The position numbers and the translations under genes were made by a program. This document shows positions 46,903 to 56,393 of a stretch of 64,000 bases of DNA, piece by piece. Position 1 is the stretch's first letter. The number at the start of each line of letters is the position of its first letter. Source of the stretch: Streptomyces fructofermentans (GTDB lineage Bacteria; Actinomycetota; Actinomycetes; Streptomycetales; Streptomycetaceae); NCBI RefSeq assembly GCF_014651055.1, contig NZ_BMWD01000016.1, forward strand, positions 9,637 to 73,636, read 5' to 3'. The notes beneath the pieces are model-generated. The model was not told the origin of the DNA. It saw only the letters and a list, made by a program, of their open reading frames with translations, and did no database searches.

Positions 46903-49110
46903 GTGGCCGGCGACAAGGACGCACAGACCCCCTCGGCTGCACGGACCGTGCCCGCCGAGGCGCGGGAGCGGCACGCGCAGCTCGCTGAGCAGATCGAGGA
47001 GCACCGCTTCCGGTACTACGTGAAGGACGCGCCGGTCGTCAGCGACGCGGACTTCGACCGCCTCCTGCGCGCGCTGGAGGCGCTGGAGGACGAGTACGCC
47101 GAGCTGCGCACCCCGGACTCGCCGACCCAGAAGGTGGCCGGGGCGTACGAGACGGAGTTCACCGCGGTCGTGCACCGCGAGCGGATGCTCTCGCTCGACA
47201 ACGCCTTCGAGGACGGGGAACTGGCCGCCTGGGCCGAGCGCGTGGCCAAGGAGGTCGGCACCTCGGCCCACCATTTCCTGTGCGAGCTGAAGGTCGACGG
47301 CCTCGCGGTCAACCTGACGTACGAGCACGGCCGCCTCACGCGCGCGGCGACCCGGGGGGACGGCCGCACCGGCGAGGACATCACGCCGAACGTCCGCACC
47401 ATCGCGGAGATCCCGGACCGCCTCCGGGGCGAGCGCATCCCCGACCTCGTGGAGATCCGCGGCGAGGTCTACTTCCCGATGGAGAAGTTCGAGGCGCTCA
47501 ACGCCCGCCTGGTGGAGGCCGGCGACAAGCCGTTCTCCAACCCGCGCAACGCGGCGGCGGGTTCACTGCGGCAGAAGGACCCCAGGGTCACCGCGACCCG
47601 CCCCCTGCACATGGTCGTGCACGGCATCGGCGCCCGGGAGGGCTTCGACATCGACCGCCTCTCGCACGCCTACGAGCTGCTGCGCGAGTGGGGTCTGCCG
47701 ACGACCCACTACGGCAGGGTCGTCGACGACCTCGACGCCGTGCGCGAGTTCATCGCGTACTACGGCGAGAACCGCCACTCCGTGGAGCACGAGATCGACG
47801 GGGTGGTCGTCAAGCTCGACGAGATCCCCCTCCAGGGCCGCCTCGGCTCGACCTCCCGCGCGCCCCGCTGGGCGATCGCCTGGAAGTACGCGCCGGAGGA
47901 GGTCAACACGAAGCTCGTCAACATCCGCGTGGGTGTGGGGCGAACGGGCCGTGTCACTCCGTACGCCCAGGTCGAGCCGGTGACCGTGGCCGGTTCCGAG
48001 GTCGAGTTCGCGACGCTGCACAACCAGGACGTCGTCCGGGCCAAGGGCGTCCTCATCGGCGACACGGTGGTGCTCCGCAAGGCAGGAGACGTGATCCCGG
48101 AGATCCTCGGCCCGGTCGTCGACCTGCGGGACGGCAGCGAGCGCCCGTTCGTGATGCCCGTGGAGTGCCCCGAGTGCGGCACCCCGCTCGCGCCCGCGAA
48201 GGAGGGCGACATCGACCTGCGCTGCCCCAACGGCCGCGCCTGCCCAGCCCAGTTGCGCGAGCGCCTCTTCTACCTGGCGGGCCGCAAGAGCCTGGACATC
48301 GAGAACTTCGGGTACGTGGCGGCCGCGGCCCTCACGAAGCCCCTGGAGCCGGCCGAGCCGCCGCTGCGCGACGAGGGCGACCTCTTCGACCTGACCGTCG
48401 AGCAGTTGCTGCCCATCCGGGCCTACGTGCTCGACCAGGACAGCGGACTGCCCAAGCGGGACCCGAGGACGGGCGAGGAGAAGACCGCCACGGTCTTCGC
48501 CAACCAGGAGGGCGCCCCCCGCAAGAACGCGCTCGCGATGCTGGAGAACATCGCCGCGGCCAAGGAGCGCCCGCTGGCCCGGATCATCACCGGCCTGTCG
48601 ATCCGGCACGTGGGACCCGTGGCCGCAGAGGCGCTGGCCCGGGAGTTCCGTTCGATCGAGCGCATCGAGCAGGCCTCGGAGGAGGAACTGGCGGGCGTCG
48701 AGGGGGTCGGGGCCATCATCGCCGCCTCCCTCAAGCAGTGGTTCACGGTCGACTGGCACCAGGAGATCCTGCGCAAGTGGAAGGCCGCGGGCGTCCGGAT
48801 GGAGGAGGAGGGCTCGGGCGAGGACGAGGGGCCCCGCCCGCTGGAGGGGCTCATCGTCGTCGTGACCGGGACGCTGGAGCATCACACCCGTGACGGAGCG
48901 AAAGAGGCACTGCAGAGCCGGGGAGCGAAAGTGACCGGATCTGTTTCGAAGAAGACCTCATTCGTCGTTGTGGGTGACAACCCCGGGTCGAAGCACGACA
49001 AGGCGATGCAGCTTAAAGTGCCGGTTCTGAACGAGGACGGTTTCGCCGTACTGCTCGAACAAGGGCCGGAGGCGGCGGCCGACGTCGCGCTGCGTCCCGA
49101 GGAGCAGTAG
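46903..49110 (+). CDS. ligA: NAD-dependent DNA ligase
   Basis: Seals nicks in replication and repair using NAD+. The 735-residue protein has the Ia domain (about 18-85), adenylation site Lys130 in ELKVDG, OB fold, zinc-finger cysteines (CPECG then CPNGRAC), HhH region (LSIRHVGPVAAEAL) and BRCT domain at the C-terminus (LEGLIVVVTGTLEHHTRDGA). The GTG at 46903 follows GGGAGGA and is 15 bp after the methionine synthase stop. Compared with E. coli, an extra segment lies in the zinc/HhH area (about 480-515). Confidence 0.97.
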   Translation: MAGDKDAQTPSAARTVPAEARERHAQLAEQIEEHRFRYYVKDAPVVSDADFDRLLRALEALEDEYAELRTPDSPTQKVAGAYETEFTAVVHRERMLSLDNAFEDGELAAWAERVAKEVGTSAHHFLCELKVDGLAVNLTYEHGRLTRAATRGDGRTGEDITPNVRTIAEIPDRLRGERIPDLVEIRGEVYFPMEKFEALNARLVEAGDKPFSNPRNAAAGSLRQKDPRVTATRPLHMVVHGIGAREGFDIDRLSHAYELLREWGLPTTHYGRVVDDLDAVREFIAYYGENRHSVEHEIDGVVVKLDEIPLQGRLGSTSRAPRWAIAWKYAPEEVNTKLVNIRVGVGRTGRVTPYAQVEPVTVAGSEVEFATLHNQDVVRAKGVLIGDTVVLRKAGDVIPEILGPVVDLRDGSERPFVMPVECPECGTPLAPAKEGDIDLRCPNGRACPAQLRERLFYLAGRKSLDIENFGYVAAAALTKPLEPAEPPLRDEGDLFDLTVEQLLPIRAYVLDQDSGLPKRDPRTGEEKTATVFANQEGAPRKNALAMLENIAAAKERPLARIITGLSIRHVGPVAAEALAREFRSIERIEQASEEELAGVEGVGAIIAASLKQWFTVDWHQEILRKWKAAGVRMEEEGSGEDEGPRPLEGLIVVVTGTLEHHTRDGAKEALQSRGAKVTGSVSKKTSFVVVGDNPGSKHDKAMQLKVPVLNEDGFAVLLEQGPEAAADVALRPEEQ

Positions 49111-49366
49111 CGGTAGCGGAGGAAGACCACCCGTTCGGCGCATACCAGATGCATACGGGTGCCAGGGTCGCATTCGGGCAACCGTCGACGACCGCTGCCC
49201 GTGGAAGCCTTCTGCGGCCTACTGTTGAGGTCTGCGCCCGCCGTGCCCGGCTGCGGTCGGCGCATCCCCTGCTCCTCGGGAGCGCGGGGAAGAGTCTTCA
49301 CACACGGCTTGGCGGAAGGTCGGCGGGCCGCGTGGCGTGGGTGTCGCCGGCTGTGAGAGGGACGGA

Positions 49367-51661
49367 ATGGAACCGACCGAGAGTGCCGCTCGGGACTCAC
49401 GGCTGCGCCCGCGCTGGGTGACCGGCGTGCGGCGGTGGGGACACCCCTTGCTGGAGCGAAGCCGGGAACTCGGAGCGGGTCTGCGGGTCGTGCGCCCCAC
49501 GAGCGGGCCGGGCCTCCTCGGAGCCGCCCCCGGACAGCACGTCACGGCGGGCGCCCGCGGTCCCGGCCGGCCGGGACCGGTCCCCGGCGCACCGCCCGCG
49601 ATGCCCGGCCAGGAGGCCGAGCGGCGCATGACCTGGCACGCGCTGCCCGCGGCGGTCGTCATGAGCGCCGCGCTCGTGCTGGGCGCGGGCTTCCACCGGG
49701 CCTTCACCGGCAACCACGCGCTCTTCCCCGCCGGTTCGGCGGGCTGGGGGCTCGCCGTCCTGGTCGGCATCATCGTCGGCCACCTCGTCGCGCTCGGCCG
49801 CTCCCGCTGGTGGGGCGGCACGGGCTCGGGCGCCGCGCTGACCCTCGCGGTCCTGCTGCTGTACGGCTGGGTGCCGGCCGGAATGGTCAGCCTCACCGTC
49901 GTCGTGCTCGTCGGCGTCGCGCGCCGCCACCGCTGGCGGCAGGGCGTACTGCACGGCGCCGTGGACATCATCGGCATCGGCGCGGGAGCGCTCGTGCTGG
50001 CCGTCTTCGGCCGGGTGCCGTCCGTCGAGACGCCCTGGAAGCCGGAGACGTGGACGGTCTACACCGCGGCCCAGGTGGTGCTGGTGGCCGGGGCGTATCT
50101 CGTGACGACCCGCGCGCTCCTCTGGTACCTCCACGCGCCCCGCACGCCGGGACTGCCGACCGTCGCCCGGACGGCCCTGGTCAGACAGGGTCTTGTTGCC
50201 GTCGCCCTGCTCGGCATCGCCCCTTTGATCTGCGTCGTGGCGATCGCGCTTCCCGCCCTGCTGCCCCTCTTCTCGGTCCCGCTCATCGCACTCGACTCGA
50301 CGCTCTGGATCGCCCGGGCCCGCGCCGAGGAGCAACTGCGGGACCCGCTCACCGGACTGCCCAACCGTCAGTGGCTGCTCGAACGGACCTGGCGGGCCTT
50401 GGACGACGCCGAACGGATCGGCGCACGCTCGGCACTGATGCTGATCGACCTGGACCGCTTCCGGTCCGTGAACGACACCCTCGGGCACCTCGCCGGAGAC
50501 CGGCTGCTGCTGCAGATAGCCGACCGGCTGCGGGTCGCGCTGCCGCGCGGGGCGGAGGCCGCACGGCTGGGCGGTGACGAGTTCGCCGTGTTACTGCCGG
50601 TCGCCGACTCGACGACGTCCGCGACCCGGGTCGCCCGCAACCTCGTGGCGGCCCTGGGGTCGCCGCTCGACCTCGACGGACTGACGCTCGTGCTGGAGGC
50701 CAGCGCGGGGCTCGCCGTCTTCCCCGACCACGCGCTGGACGCGGAGGGGCTGCTGCGCCGGGCCGACGTCGCGATGTACCAGGCCAAGCGGGACCGTACG
50801 GGCGTGGAGGTCTACGAGTCGAAGCGGGACTCCAACACCCCCGACCGACTGGGGCTGCTGGGAGACCTGCGCAGGGCTCTGGACGCCGGGGACGTCCAGC
50901 TGCACTACCAGCCGAAGGTGCGTTTCGACGGGCAGGTCGCGGGCCTGGAGGCGCTCGTACGGTGGGTGCATCCGGAGCGCGGGAAGGTGCCGCCGGACGA
51001 GTTCATAGCCATCGCCGAGTCGTCCGGGCTGATGCCGCACCTGACGGAGTACGTGCTGGAGACGGCGCTCGGGCAGGTCGCGCGGTGGCGGGCGCAGGGG
51101 CTGCGCGTGCCGGTCGCCGTCAATGTCTCGCCCCGCGACGTGCACACCCCCGGTTTCGCGGGCGCGGTCGCCGCCCGGCTCGCCCGGCACGGGGTCCCGC
51201 CGGGGGCGCTGCAACTGGAGATAACGGAGCACGTGCTGCTGGAGGACCCGCAGCGGGCCGCGGACACCCTCGCCGGACTGACCGGGCACGGCGTGAAGAT
51301 GTCGCTCGACGACTTCGGCACCGGGTACTCGTCGCTCGTGCACCTGCGGCGGCTGCCGGTGAGCGAACTGAAGATCGACCGTTCCTTCGTGGCGCGGCTC
51401 GCCGTGGACACCGAGGACGCCGAGATCGTCCGGTGCACCGTCGACCTCGCCCACTCGCTCGGACTGCTGGTCGTCGCCGAGGGCGTCGAGGACGACGAGA
51501 CGTGGGAGCGGCTCAGGGACCTCGGCTGCGACGCGGTGCAGGGCTGGCTGGTCGCCGCGGCGATGCCCGCGGAGGAGGCCACGGCCTGGCTGCTCGCCCG
51601 GGGCTCCCGGGGCTGGCAGCGCCCCGCCGCGGCCCTGCCGGCGGCGGCGTCGGACGACTGA
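49367..51661 (+). CDS. Membrane GGDEF-EAL protein (c-di-GMP turnover, RmdB-like)
   Basis: 764 residues. An N-terminal disordered Pro/Gly/Arg segment (1-88) is followed by about six to eight helices (90-320), a GGDEF domain with intact GGDEF at 402-406 and an EAL domain with EAL at 528-530, NVSPRDVHTPGF, DDFGTGYSS and the EGVE motif. No RxxD inhibitory site precedes GGDEF. Both domains keep catalytic residues, so either synthesis or hydrolysis is possible. Architecture and location just after ligA match RmdB, a c-di-GMP phosphodiesterase that affects aerial development in S. coelicolor. The ATG at 49367 has GAGAGGGA upstream. Confidence 0.92.
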   Translation: MEPTESAARDSRLRPRWVTGVRRWGHPLLERSRELGAGLRVVRPTSGPGLLGAAPGQHVTAGARGPGRPGPVPGAPPAMPGQEAERRMTWHALPAAVVMSAALVLGAGFHRAFTGNHALFPAGSAGWGLAVLVGIIVGHLVALGRSRWWGGTGSGAALTLAVLLLYGWVPAGMVSLTVVVLVGVARRHRWRQGVLHGAVDIIGIGAGALVLAVFGRVPSVETPWKPETWTVYTAAQVVLVAGAYLVTTRALLWYLHAPRTPGLPTVARTALVRQGLVAVALLGIAPLICVVAIALPALLPLFSVPLIALDSTLWIARARAEEQLRDPLTGLPNRQWLLERTWRALDDAERIGARSALMLIDLDRFRSVNDTLGHLAGDRLLLQIADRLRVALPRGAEAARLGGDEFAVLLPVADSTTSATRVARNLVAALGSPLDLDGLTLVLEASAGLAVFPDHALDAEGLLRRADVAMYQAKRDRTGVEVYESKRDSNTPDRLGLLGDLRRALDAGDVQLHYQPKVRFDGQVAGLEALVRWVHPERGKVPPDEFIAIAESSGLMPHLTEYVLETALGQVARWRAQGLRVPVAVNVSPRDVHTPGFAGAVAARLARHGVPPGALQLEITEHVLLEDPQRAADTLAGLTGHGVKMSLDDFGTGYSSLVHLRRLPVSELKIDRSFVARLAVDTEDAEIVRCTVDLAHSLGLLVVAEGVEDDETWERLRDLGCDAVQGWLVAAAMPAEEATAWLLARGSRGWQRPAAALPAAASDD

Positions 51662-52536
51662 CCCCCGAGCCGGGCCGCCCACTCGAACCCCGGGCCCAGA
51701 CTCTCGGCCTCCGGGCCCCGACTCTCGGCCTCCGGGCCCCGACCCTGGGCCCGGGGCCCCGACTCCGGAACCCGGGCCCCACTCTCGACCCCCGGGCTCC
51801 GACTCCGGGCCCGGGCCCGACCATCGAACCCAGGCCCCGATTCTCGAACCCCGGCCCCGGCCCCCGGCGGGTGCGCCACGTCCGGGCCCCGGACGCGGTC
51901 ACCCTCGGCCGGTGACCCGGTGACCCGGTGACCCGGTGACCCGGTGACCCGGTGACCCGGTGACCCGGTGACCCGGTGACCCGGTGACCCGGGGGCCGGA
52001 TGCTGCCGGCCTCCGGCCGCCGGCCCCGAGCCTCCGGCCCCCGGCCCCGAGCGTCCGGCCCCGGCCCCGAGCCGCCGGCCCCCGGCCGCTGGCCCCGAGC
52101 CGCCGATCTCCGCCGTGCCGACTCCGGACCGTGCCGCCGCAGGCCCTTGAGCACGGGATCACGCGGGTCGGGCACCGGCCCCCCCGGGCCCCCGCGGTCG
52201 CGTACAGGCGTGTCTGACGTCGGCGTGCCGACCCTGTAGGGACGGCGTGTCGCCCCGGGCGGGGCAGGCCGTCCTGGACGGACCCCGGCCGCGCCCCGGT
52301 ACGCCCGGGGCGGCCCGTGCCCCCTTGGCCGGGCGACCGTGCCCCGCAGGTCGGGCGGGCGTCCGCGCACCGGCGCGGACGGGGCTCCGCCCGGGTGTGA
52401 GCACCCCGCGCGGGCGCCCCCGACGGTCGCCCGGGCCCCCGAGGCGGGTGACCCCGGGGAAACCGATGTACGGGTATCCGGCCGCGCCCCATAGGATTGG
52501 GCCACACCACACACACTCACCCCTGAGGATCGCTGC
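51662..52536. repeat. 875-bp repeat-filled gene desert
   Basis: The stretch holds three repeat zones. At 51680-51860 CTCGGCCTCCGGGCCCCGA-like units recur. At 51911-51990 is an exact 8-bp tandem repeat. At 51998-52110 CCGGCCCCGAGC units recur. The last 250 bp (52280-52536) are GC-rich without structure I recognise and should include the gatC promoter. Open frames here (up to 430 codons) are repeat translations, not genes. Confidence 0.8.
51911..51990. repeat. Ten exact tandem copies of 8-bp GGTGACCC
   Basis: Period 8 with no mismatch over 80 bp, between the GGDEF-EAL gene and gatC. Perfect arrays of this kind are prone to slippage, so copy number may vary between isolates. Confidence 0.95.
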
Positions 52537-52833
52537 ATGCCTGGCATCACGCGCGAGGAGGTCGCCCACCTCGCCCGGCTGGCGCGTCTGGAGCTGAAGG
52601 GCGAAGAGCTCGACCACTTCGCCGGCCAGCTCGACGACATCATCGGCGCGGTCGCCCGCGTCAGCGAGGTCGCCGACCAAGACGTACCGCCGACCTCCCA
52701 CCCGCTGCCGCTGACGAACGTCATGCGCGCGGACGAGGTCCGTCCGTCGCTCACCCCCGCGCAGGCGCTCTCCGGCGCCCCGGCCCAGGAGCAGCAGCGT
52801 TTCAAGGTGCCGCAGATCCTGGGGGAGGACTAA
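52537..52833 (+). CDS. gatC: Asp/Glu-tRNA amidotransferase subunit C
   Basis: 98 residues, with the typical N-terminal helix pair (TREEVAHLARLARLELKGEE) and a C-terminal extended segment (DEVRPSLTPAQALSGAPAQE) that wraps GatA-GatB in known structures. It stabilises the complex. GAGGA precedes the ATG, and gatA begins 5 nt after the stop. Confidence 0.96.
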   Translation: MPGITREEVAHLARLARLELKGEELDHFAGQLDDIIGAVARVSEVADQDVPPTSHPLPLTNVMRADEVRPSLTPAQALSGAPAQEQQRFKVPQILGED

Positions 52834-52838
52834 TCACC

Positions 52839-54332
52839 ATGACGGACATCATCAAGCTCACGGCGGCGGACATCGCCGCCCGGGTCGCCTCCGGCGAACT
52901 CACGGCCGTCGAGGTCACCGAGGCCCACCTCGCCCGCATCGAGGCCGTCGACGAGAAGGTCCACGCCTTCCTCCACGTCGACCGCGAGGGCGCGCTCGCG
53001 CAGGCCCGCGCAGTCGACGAGAAGCGGGCGCGCGGCGAGAAGCTCGGCCCGCTCGCCGGCGTCCCCCTCGCGCTGAAGGACATCTTCACCACCGAGGGCA
53101 TCCCGACGACCGTCGGCTCCAAGATGCTCGAAGGCTGGATCCCCCCGTACGACGCCACGGTCACCAAGAGGCTCAAGGCGGCCGACGTCGTCATCCTCGG
53201 CAAGACCAACATGGACGAGTTCGCCATGGGGTCCAGCACCGAGAACAGCGCGTACGGACCCACCGGCAACCCCTGGGACCTCACGAAGATCCCCGGCGGC
53301 TCCGGCGGCGGCTCGTCCGCGGCCCTCGCCTCCTTCCAGGCGCCCCTCGCCATCGGCACCGACACGGGCGGCTCCATCCGCCAGCCCGCGTCCGTCACCG
53401 GCACGGTCGGCGTCAAGCCCACGTACGGCGCGGTGTCGCGGTACGGCATGGTGGCGTTCTCGTCCTCCCTCGACCAGGGCGGTCCCTGCGCCCGTACGGT
53501 CCTGGACGCGGCGCTGCTCCACGAGGCGATCGCCGGACACGACCCCCTCGACTCGACCTCCATCGACGCGCCCGTACCGGCCGTCGTCGAGGCCGCCCGC
53601 AACGGCAGCGTGGCGGGCATGCGGGTCGGCGTCGTCAAGCAGTTCCGCGGCGAGGGCTACCAGGCCGGTGTCGTGCAGCGCTTCGACGAGTCGGTCGCGC
53701 TCCTCAAGGAGCTGGGTGCCGAGATCGTCGAGCTGGACTGCCCGTCCTTCGACCTGGCGCTCTCCGCCTACTACCTCATCGCCCCGTCCGAGTGTTCGAG
53801 CAACCTCGCCCGCTTCGACGGCCTGCGCTACGGACTGCGCGTCGGCGACGACGGCACGCGTTCGGCCGAAGAGGTCACCGCGCTCACCCGTGAGGCGGGT
53901 TTCGGCGACGAGGTCAAGCGCCGCATCATGCTCGGCACGTACGCGCTCAGCTCGGGCTACTACGACGCCTACTACGGCAGTGCCCAGAAGGTCCGTACGC
54001 TCATCACGCGCGACTTCGAGAAGGCGTTCGAGCAGGTGGACGTGATCGTGTCCCCCACGACGCCCACCACGGCCTTCGCGATCGGCGAGCGCGCCGACGA
54101 CCCGATGGCGATGTACCTCGCGGACCTCTGCACCATCCCGACGAACCTCGCGGGCAACGCGGCCATGTCGCTGCCCTGCGGCCTCGCGCCGGAGGACAAC
54201 CTGCCGGTCGGCCTGCAGATCATCGCCCCGGCCATGAAGGACGACCGTCTCTACAAGGTCGGAGCCGCCGTCGAGGCCGCGTTCGTGGAACGCTGGGGCC
54301 ACCCGCTGATCGAGGAGGCTCCGTCGTTGTGA
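52839..54332 (+). CDS. gatA: Asp/Glu-tRNA amidotransferase subunit A
   Basis: A glutaminase subunit that releases ammonia for transamidation of Glu-tRNA(Gln) and Asp-tRNA(Asn). The 497-residue amidase-signature protein has catalytic triad Lys80, cis-Ser155 and nucleophile Ser179 (GTDTGGSIRQP), within the GGSGGGSSAA glycine/serine stretch. The ATG at 52839 follows GGGGAGGA. Its stop overlaps the start of a small membrane-protein gene (GTGA). Confidence 0.97.
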   Translation: MTDIIKLTAADIAARVASGELTAVEVTEAHLARIEAVDEKVHAFLHVDREGALAQARAVDEKRARGEKLGPLAGVPLALKDIFTTEGIPTTVGSKMLEGWIPPYDATVTKRLKAADVVILGKTNMDEFAMGSSTENSAYGPTGNPWDLTKIPGGSGGGSSAALASFQAPLAIGTDTGGSIRQPASVTGTVGVKPTYGAVSRYGMVAFSSSLDQGGPCARTVLDAALLHEAIAGHDPLDSTSIDAPVPAVVEAARNGSVAGMRVGVVKQFRGEGYQAGVVQRFDESVALLKELGAEIVELDCPSFDLALSAYYLIAPSECSSNLARFDGLRYGLRVGDDGTRSAEEVTALTREAGFGDEVKRRIMLGTYALSSGYYDAYYGSAQKVRTLITRDFEKAFEQVDVIVSPTTPTTAFAIGERADDPMAMYLADLCTIPTNLAGNAAMSLPCGLAPEDNLPVGLQIIAPAMKDDRLYKVGAAVEAAFVERWGHPLIEEAPSL

Positions 54333-54571
54333 GCAAGGCAATGTCCAAGGCCAAGGGCTTCAAGAAGTCGAAGTCCGGTACGTACCTGTCCATCGCCACG
54401 ACCGCGTTCGGCGCCGTCAGCGTCGCGAAGCAGGCCAGGAGGGCCCGCTCCGAGAACGACGTGCTGCGGCTGATCGACGCCGCCGTGTCCGCCGCCGCCA
54501 TCGTCACCGGCCTCGCCATCCTCTACCGGGAGCTCAAGCGCCTGGGCGACGACGACGTCCTGCTGGGCTGA
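54329..54571 (+). CDS. Small membrane protein inserted in the gatCAB operon
   Basis: 80 residues: a basic, Lys/Ser-rich N-terminus (SKAMSKAKGFKKSKSGTY), a weakly hydrophobic segment (LSIATTAFGAVSVA), a charged middle (KQARRARSENDVLRLIDAA) and one clear helix (VSAAAIVTGLAILY, about 52-65), then an acidic end (DDDVLLG). It starts at a GTG overlapping the gatA stop, with GAGGAGG 10 nt upstream, and gatB begins 16 nt after its stop, so it is co-translated with both. I recognise no known family; link to tRNA amidation is by position only. Confidence 0.8.
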   Translation: MSKAMSKAKGFKKSKSGTYLSIATTAFGAVSVAKQARRARSENDVLRLIDAAVSAAAIVTGLAILYRELKRLGDDDVLLG

Positions 54572-54587
54572 GAGGGAAAGTTTCACC

Positions 54588-56102
54588 GTGACTGCCACGA
54601 CTGACCTGGTGTCGTACGAGGACGCGCTGGCGTCGTACGACCCCGTCATGGGCCTCGAGGTCCATGTCGAGCTCGGCACCAAGACCAAGATGTTCTGCGG
54701 GTGCTCCACGGAGCTGGGCGCCGAGCCCAACTCGCAGGCCTGTCCGACCTGCCTGGGCATGCCCGGCGCGCTGCCTGTCGTCAACGCGATCGGCGTCGAG
54801 TCGGCCATCAAGATCGGTCTCGCGCTGCACTGCGAGATCGCCGAGTGGTGCCGCTTCGCCCGGAAGAACTACTTCTACCCGGACATGCCGAAGAACTTCC
54901 AGACCTCCCAGTACGACGAGCCGATCGCCTTCAACGGCTATCTGGACGTCCAGCTGGAGGACGGCGAGGTCTTCCGCGTGGAGATCGAGCGCGCCCACAT
55001 GGAGGAGGACACCGGCAAGTCCACCCACGTCGGTGGCGCGACCGGCCGCATCCACGGCGCCTCGCACTCGCTCCTCGACTACAACCGCGCCGGCATCCCG
55101 CTCATCGAGATCGTCACCAAGCCGATCGAGGGCGCGGGCGAGCGCGCTCCCGAGGTCGCCAAGGCGTACGTCGCCGAGCTGCGCGAGCTCATCAAGGCGC
55201 TCGGCGTCTCGGAGGCCCGCATGGAGATGGGCCAGATGCGCTGTGACGTGAACCTGTCGCTGCGCCCGCACGGCCGGGAGAAGTTCGGCACGCGGAGCGA
55301 GACCAAGAACGTCAACTCCCTCCGCTCCGTCGAGCGCGCCGCCCGTTTCGAGATCCAGCGGCACGCCGCGGTCCTCGACGGGGGCGGCACGATCATCCAG
55401 GAGACCCGCCACTTCCACGAGGACACGGGCTCCACCACCTCGGGCCGGGTGAAGGAGGAGGCGGAGGACTACCGCTACTTCCCCGAGCCGGACCTCGTCC
55501 CGGTCGCCCCGTCCCGCGAGTGGGTCGAGGAGCTGCGGGCGGGCCTGCCCGAGCAGCCGCTGGCCCGGCGCAACCGGCTGCGCGAGGAGTGGGGCGTCTC
55601 CGCCCACGACATGCAGTCGATGCTCAACGCCGGCGCGATCGACCTGATCGTCGCCACCATCGACGCGGGCGCCGACGCGGCCTCCGCCCGGAAGTGGTGG
55701 ATGGGCGAGCTGGCCCGCACGGCGAACGAGACGGGCGTGCCCCTGGAGGCGCTGCCCATCACGCCCGAGCAGGTCGCGCGCGTGACGGCCCTGGTCGCCG
55801 AGGGCTCCCTCAACGACAAGCTGGCCCGCCAGGTCATCGAGGGCGTCGTCAAGGGCGAGGGCGGCCCGGACGAGGTCGTCGAGAAGCGCGGTCTGAAGGT
55901 CGTCTCCGACGAGGGCGCCCTGACGGCCGCCGTCGACGAGGCCATCGCGGCCAACCCGGGCGTCGCGGACAAGATCCGGGCCGGCAAGGTGGCCGCCGCC
56001 GGCGCCCTCGTGGGCGCCGTCATGAAGGCCACCCGCGGACAGGCCGACGCGGCCAGGGTCAAGGAGCTCGTCCTGGAGCGGCTCGGCGCCACCGAGGGCT
56101 GA
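54588..56102 (+). CDS. gatB: Asp/Glu-tRNA amidotransferase subunit B
   Basis: The kinase/amidotransferase subunit: phosphorylates Glu- or Asp-tRNA and couples it to ammonia from GatA. The 504-residue protein has zinc cysteines Cys37, Cys39, Cys52 and Cys55, GLEVHVEL at 22-29, the conserved YHFEHTGKSTH-equivalent segment EEDTGKSTHVGG and a C-terminal YqeY-like helical domain. The GTG at 54588 is used. Streptomyces depend on this indirect route for Gln-tRNA(Gln). Confidence 0.97.
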   Translation: MTATTDLVSYEDALASYDPVMGLEVHVELGTKTKMFCGCSTELGAEPNSQACPTCLGMPGALPVVNAIGVESAIKIGLALHCEIAEWCRFARKNYFYPDMPKNFQTSQYDEPIAFNGYLDVQLEDGEVFRVEIERAHMEEDTGKSTHVGGATGRIHGASHSLLDYNRAGIPLIEIVTKPIEGAGERAPEVAKAYVAELRELIKALGVSEARMEMGQMRCDVNLSLRPHGREKFGTRSETKNVNSLRSVERAARFEIQRHAAVLDGGGTIIQETRHFHEDTGSTTSGRVKEEAEDYRYFPEPDLVPVAPSREWVEELRAGLPEQPLARRNRLREEWGVSAHDMQSMLNAGAIDLIVATIDAGADAASARKWWMGELARTANETGVPLEALPITPEQVARVTALVAEGSLNDKLARQVIEGVVKGEGGPDEVVEKRGLKVVSDEGALTAAVDEAIAANPGVADKIRAGKVAAAGALVGAVMKATRGQADAARVKELVLERLGATEG

Positions 56103-56130
56103 GACTCCGCGCGTGTACGTGCAGGCCACT

Positions 56131-56160
56131 GGGGGACGCATCGCCGCCGATGCGTCCCCC
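56131..56160 (+). terminator. Terminator of the gatCAB operon
   Basis: GGGGGACGCATCG (56131-56143) pairs perfectly with 56148-56160 around CCGC, 28 bp after the gatB stop. Confidence 0.9.
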
Positions 56161-56393
56161 AGCGGCGTGCCCGGGGTGTACGTGCCCTTCGGGGCGTGGT
56201 CGGGCATGTCGCGAGCGTCACGAGGGGCGGCCGTGCGCGGGGGACGGCCGTGTGGGGCCTGCTCATCCCTGTGATTAAGCCCATCATCCGCTCAAACGAT
56301 CAGCTATGGGTGCAAGAGTGAAGACGCAGACCTCTTGCGTTCTTTTACGGGCATCTCCCGAAAAGATCCACCAAACACCCAGGGAGCTCGCTC

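Noticed and set aside
51911..51990. CRISPR-like array
   Set aside because: The 8-bp units have no spacers and no cas genes are near.
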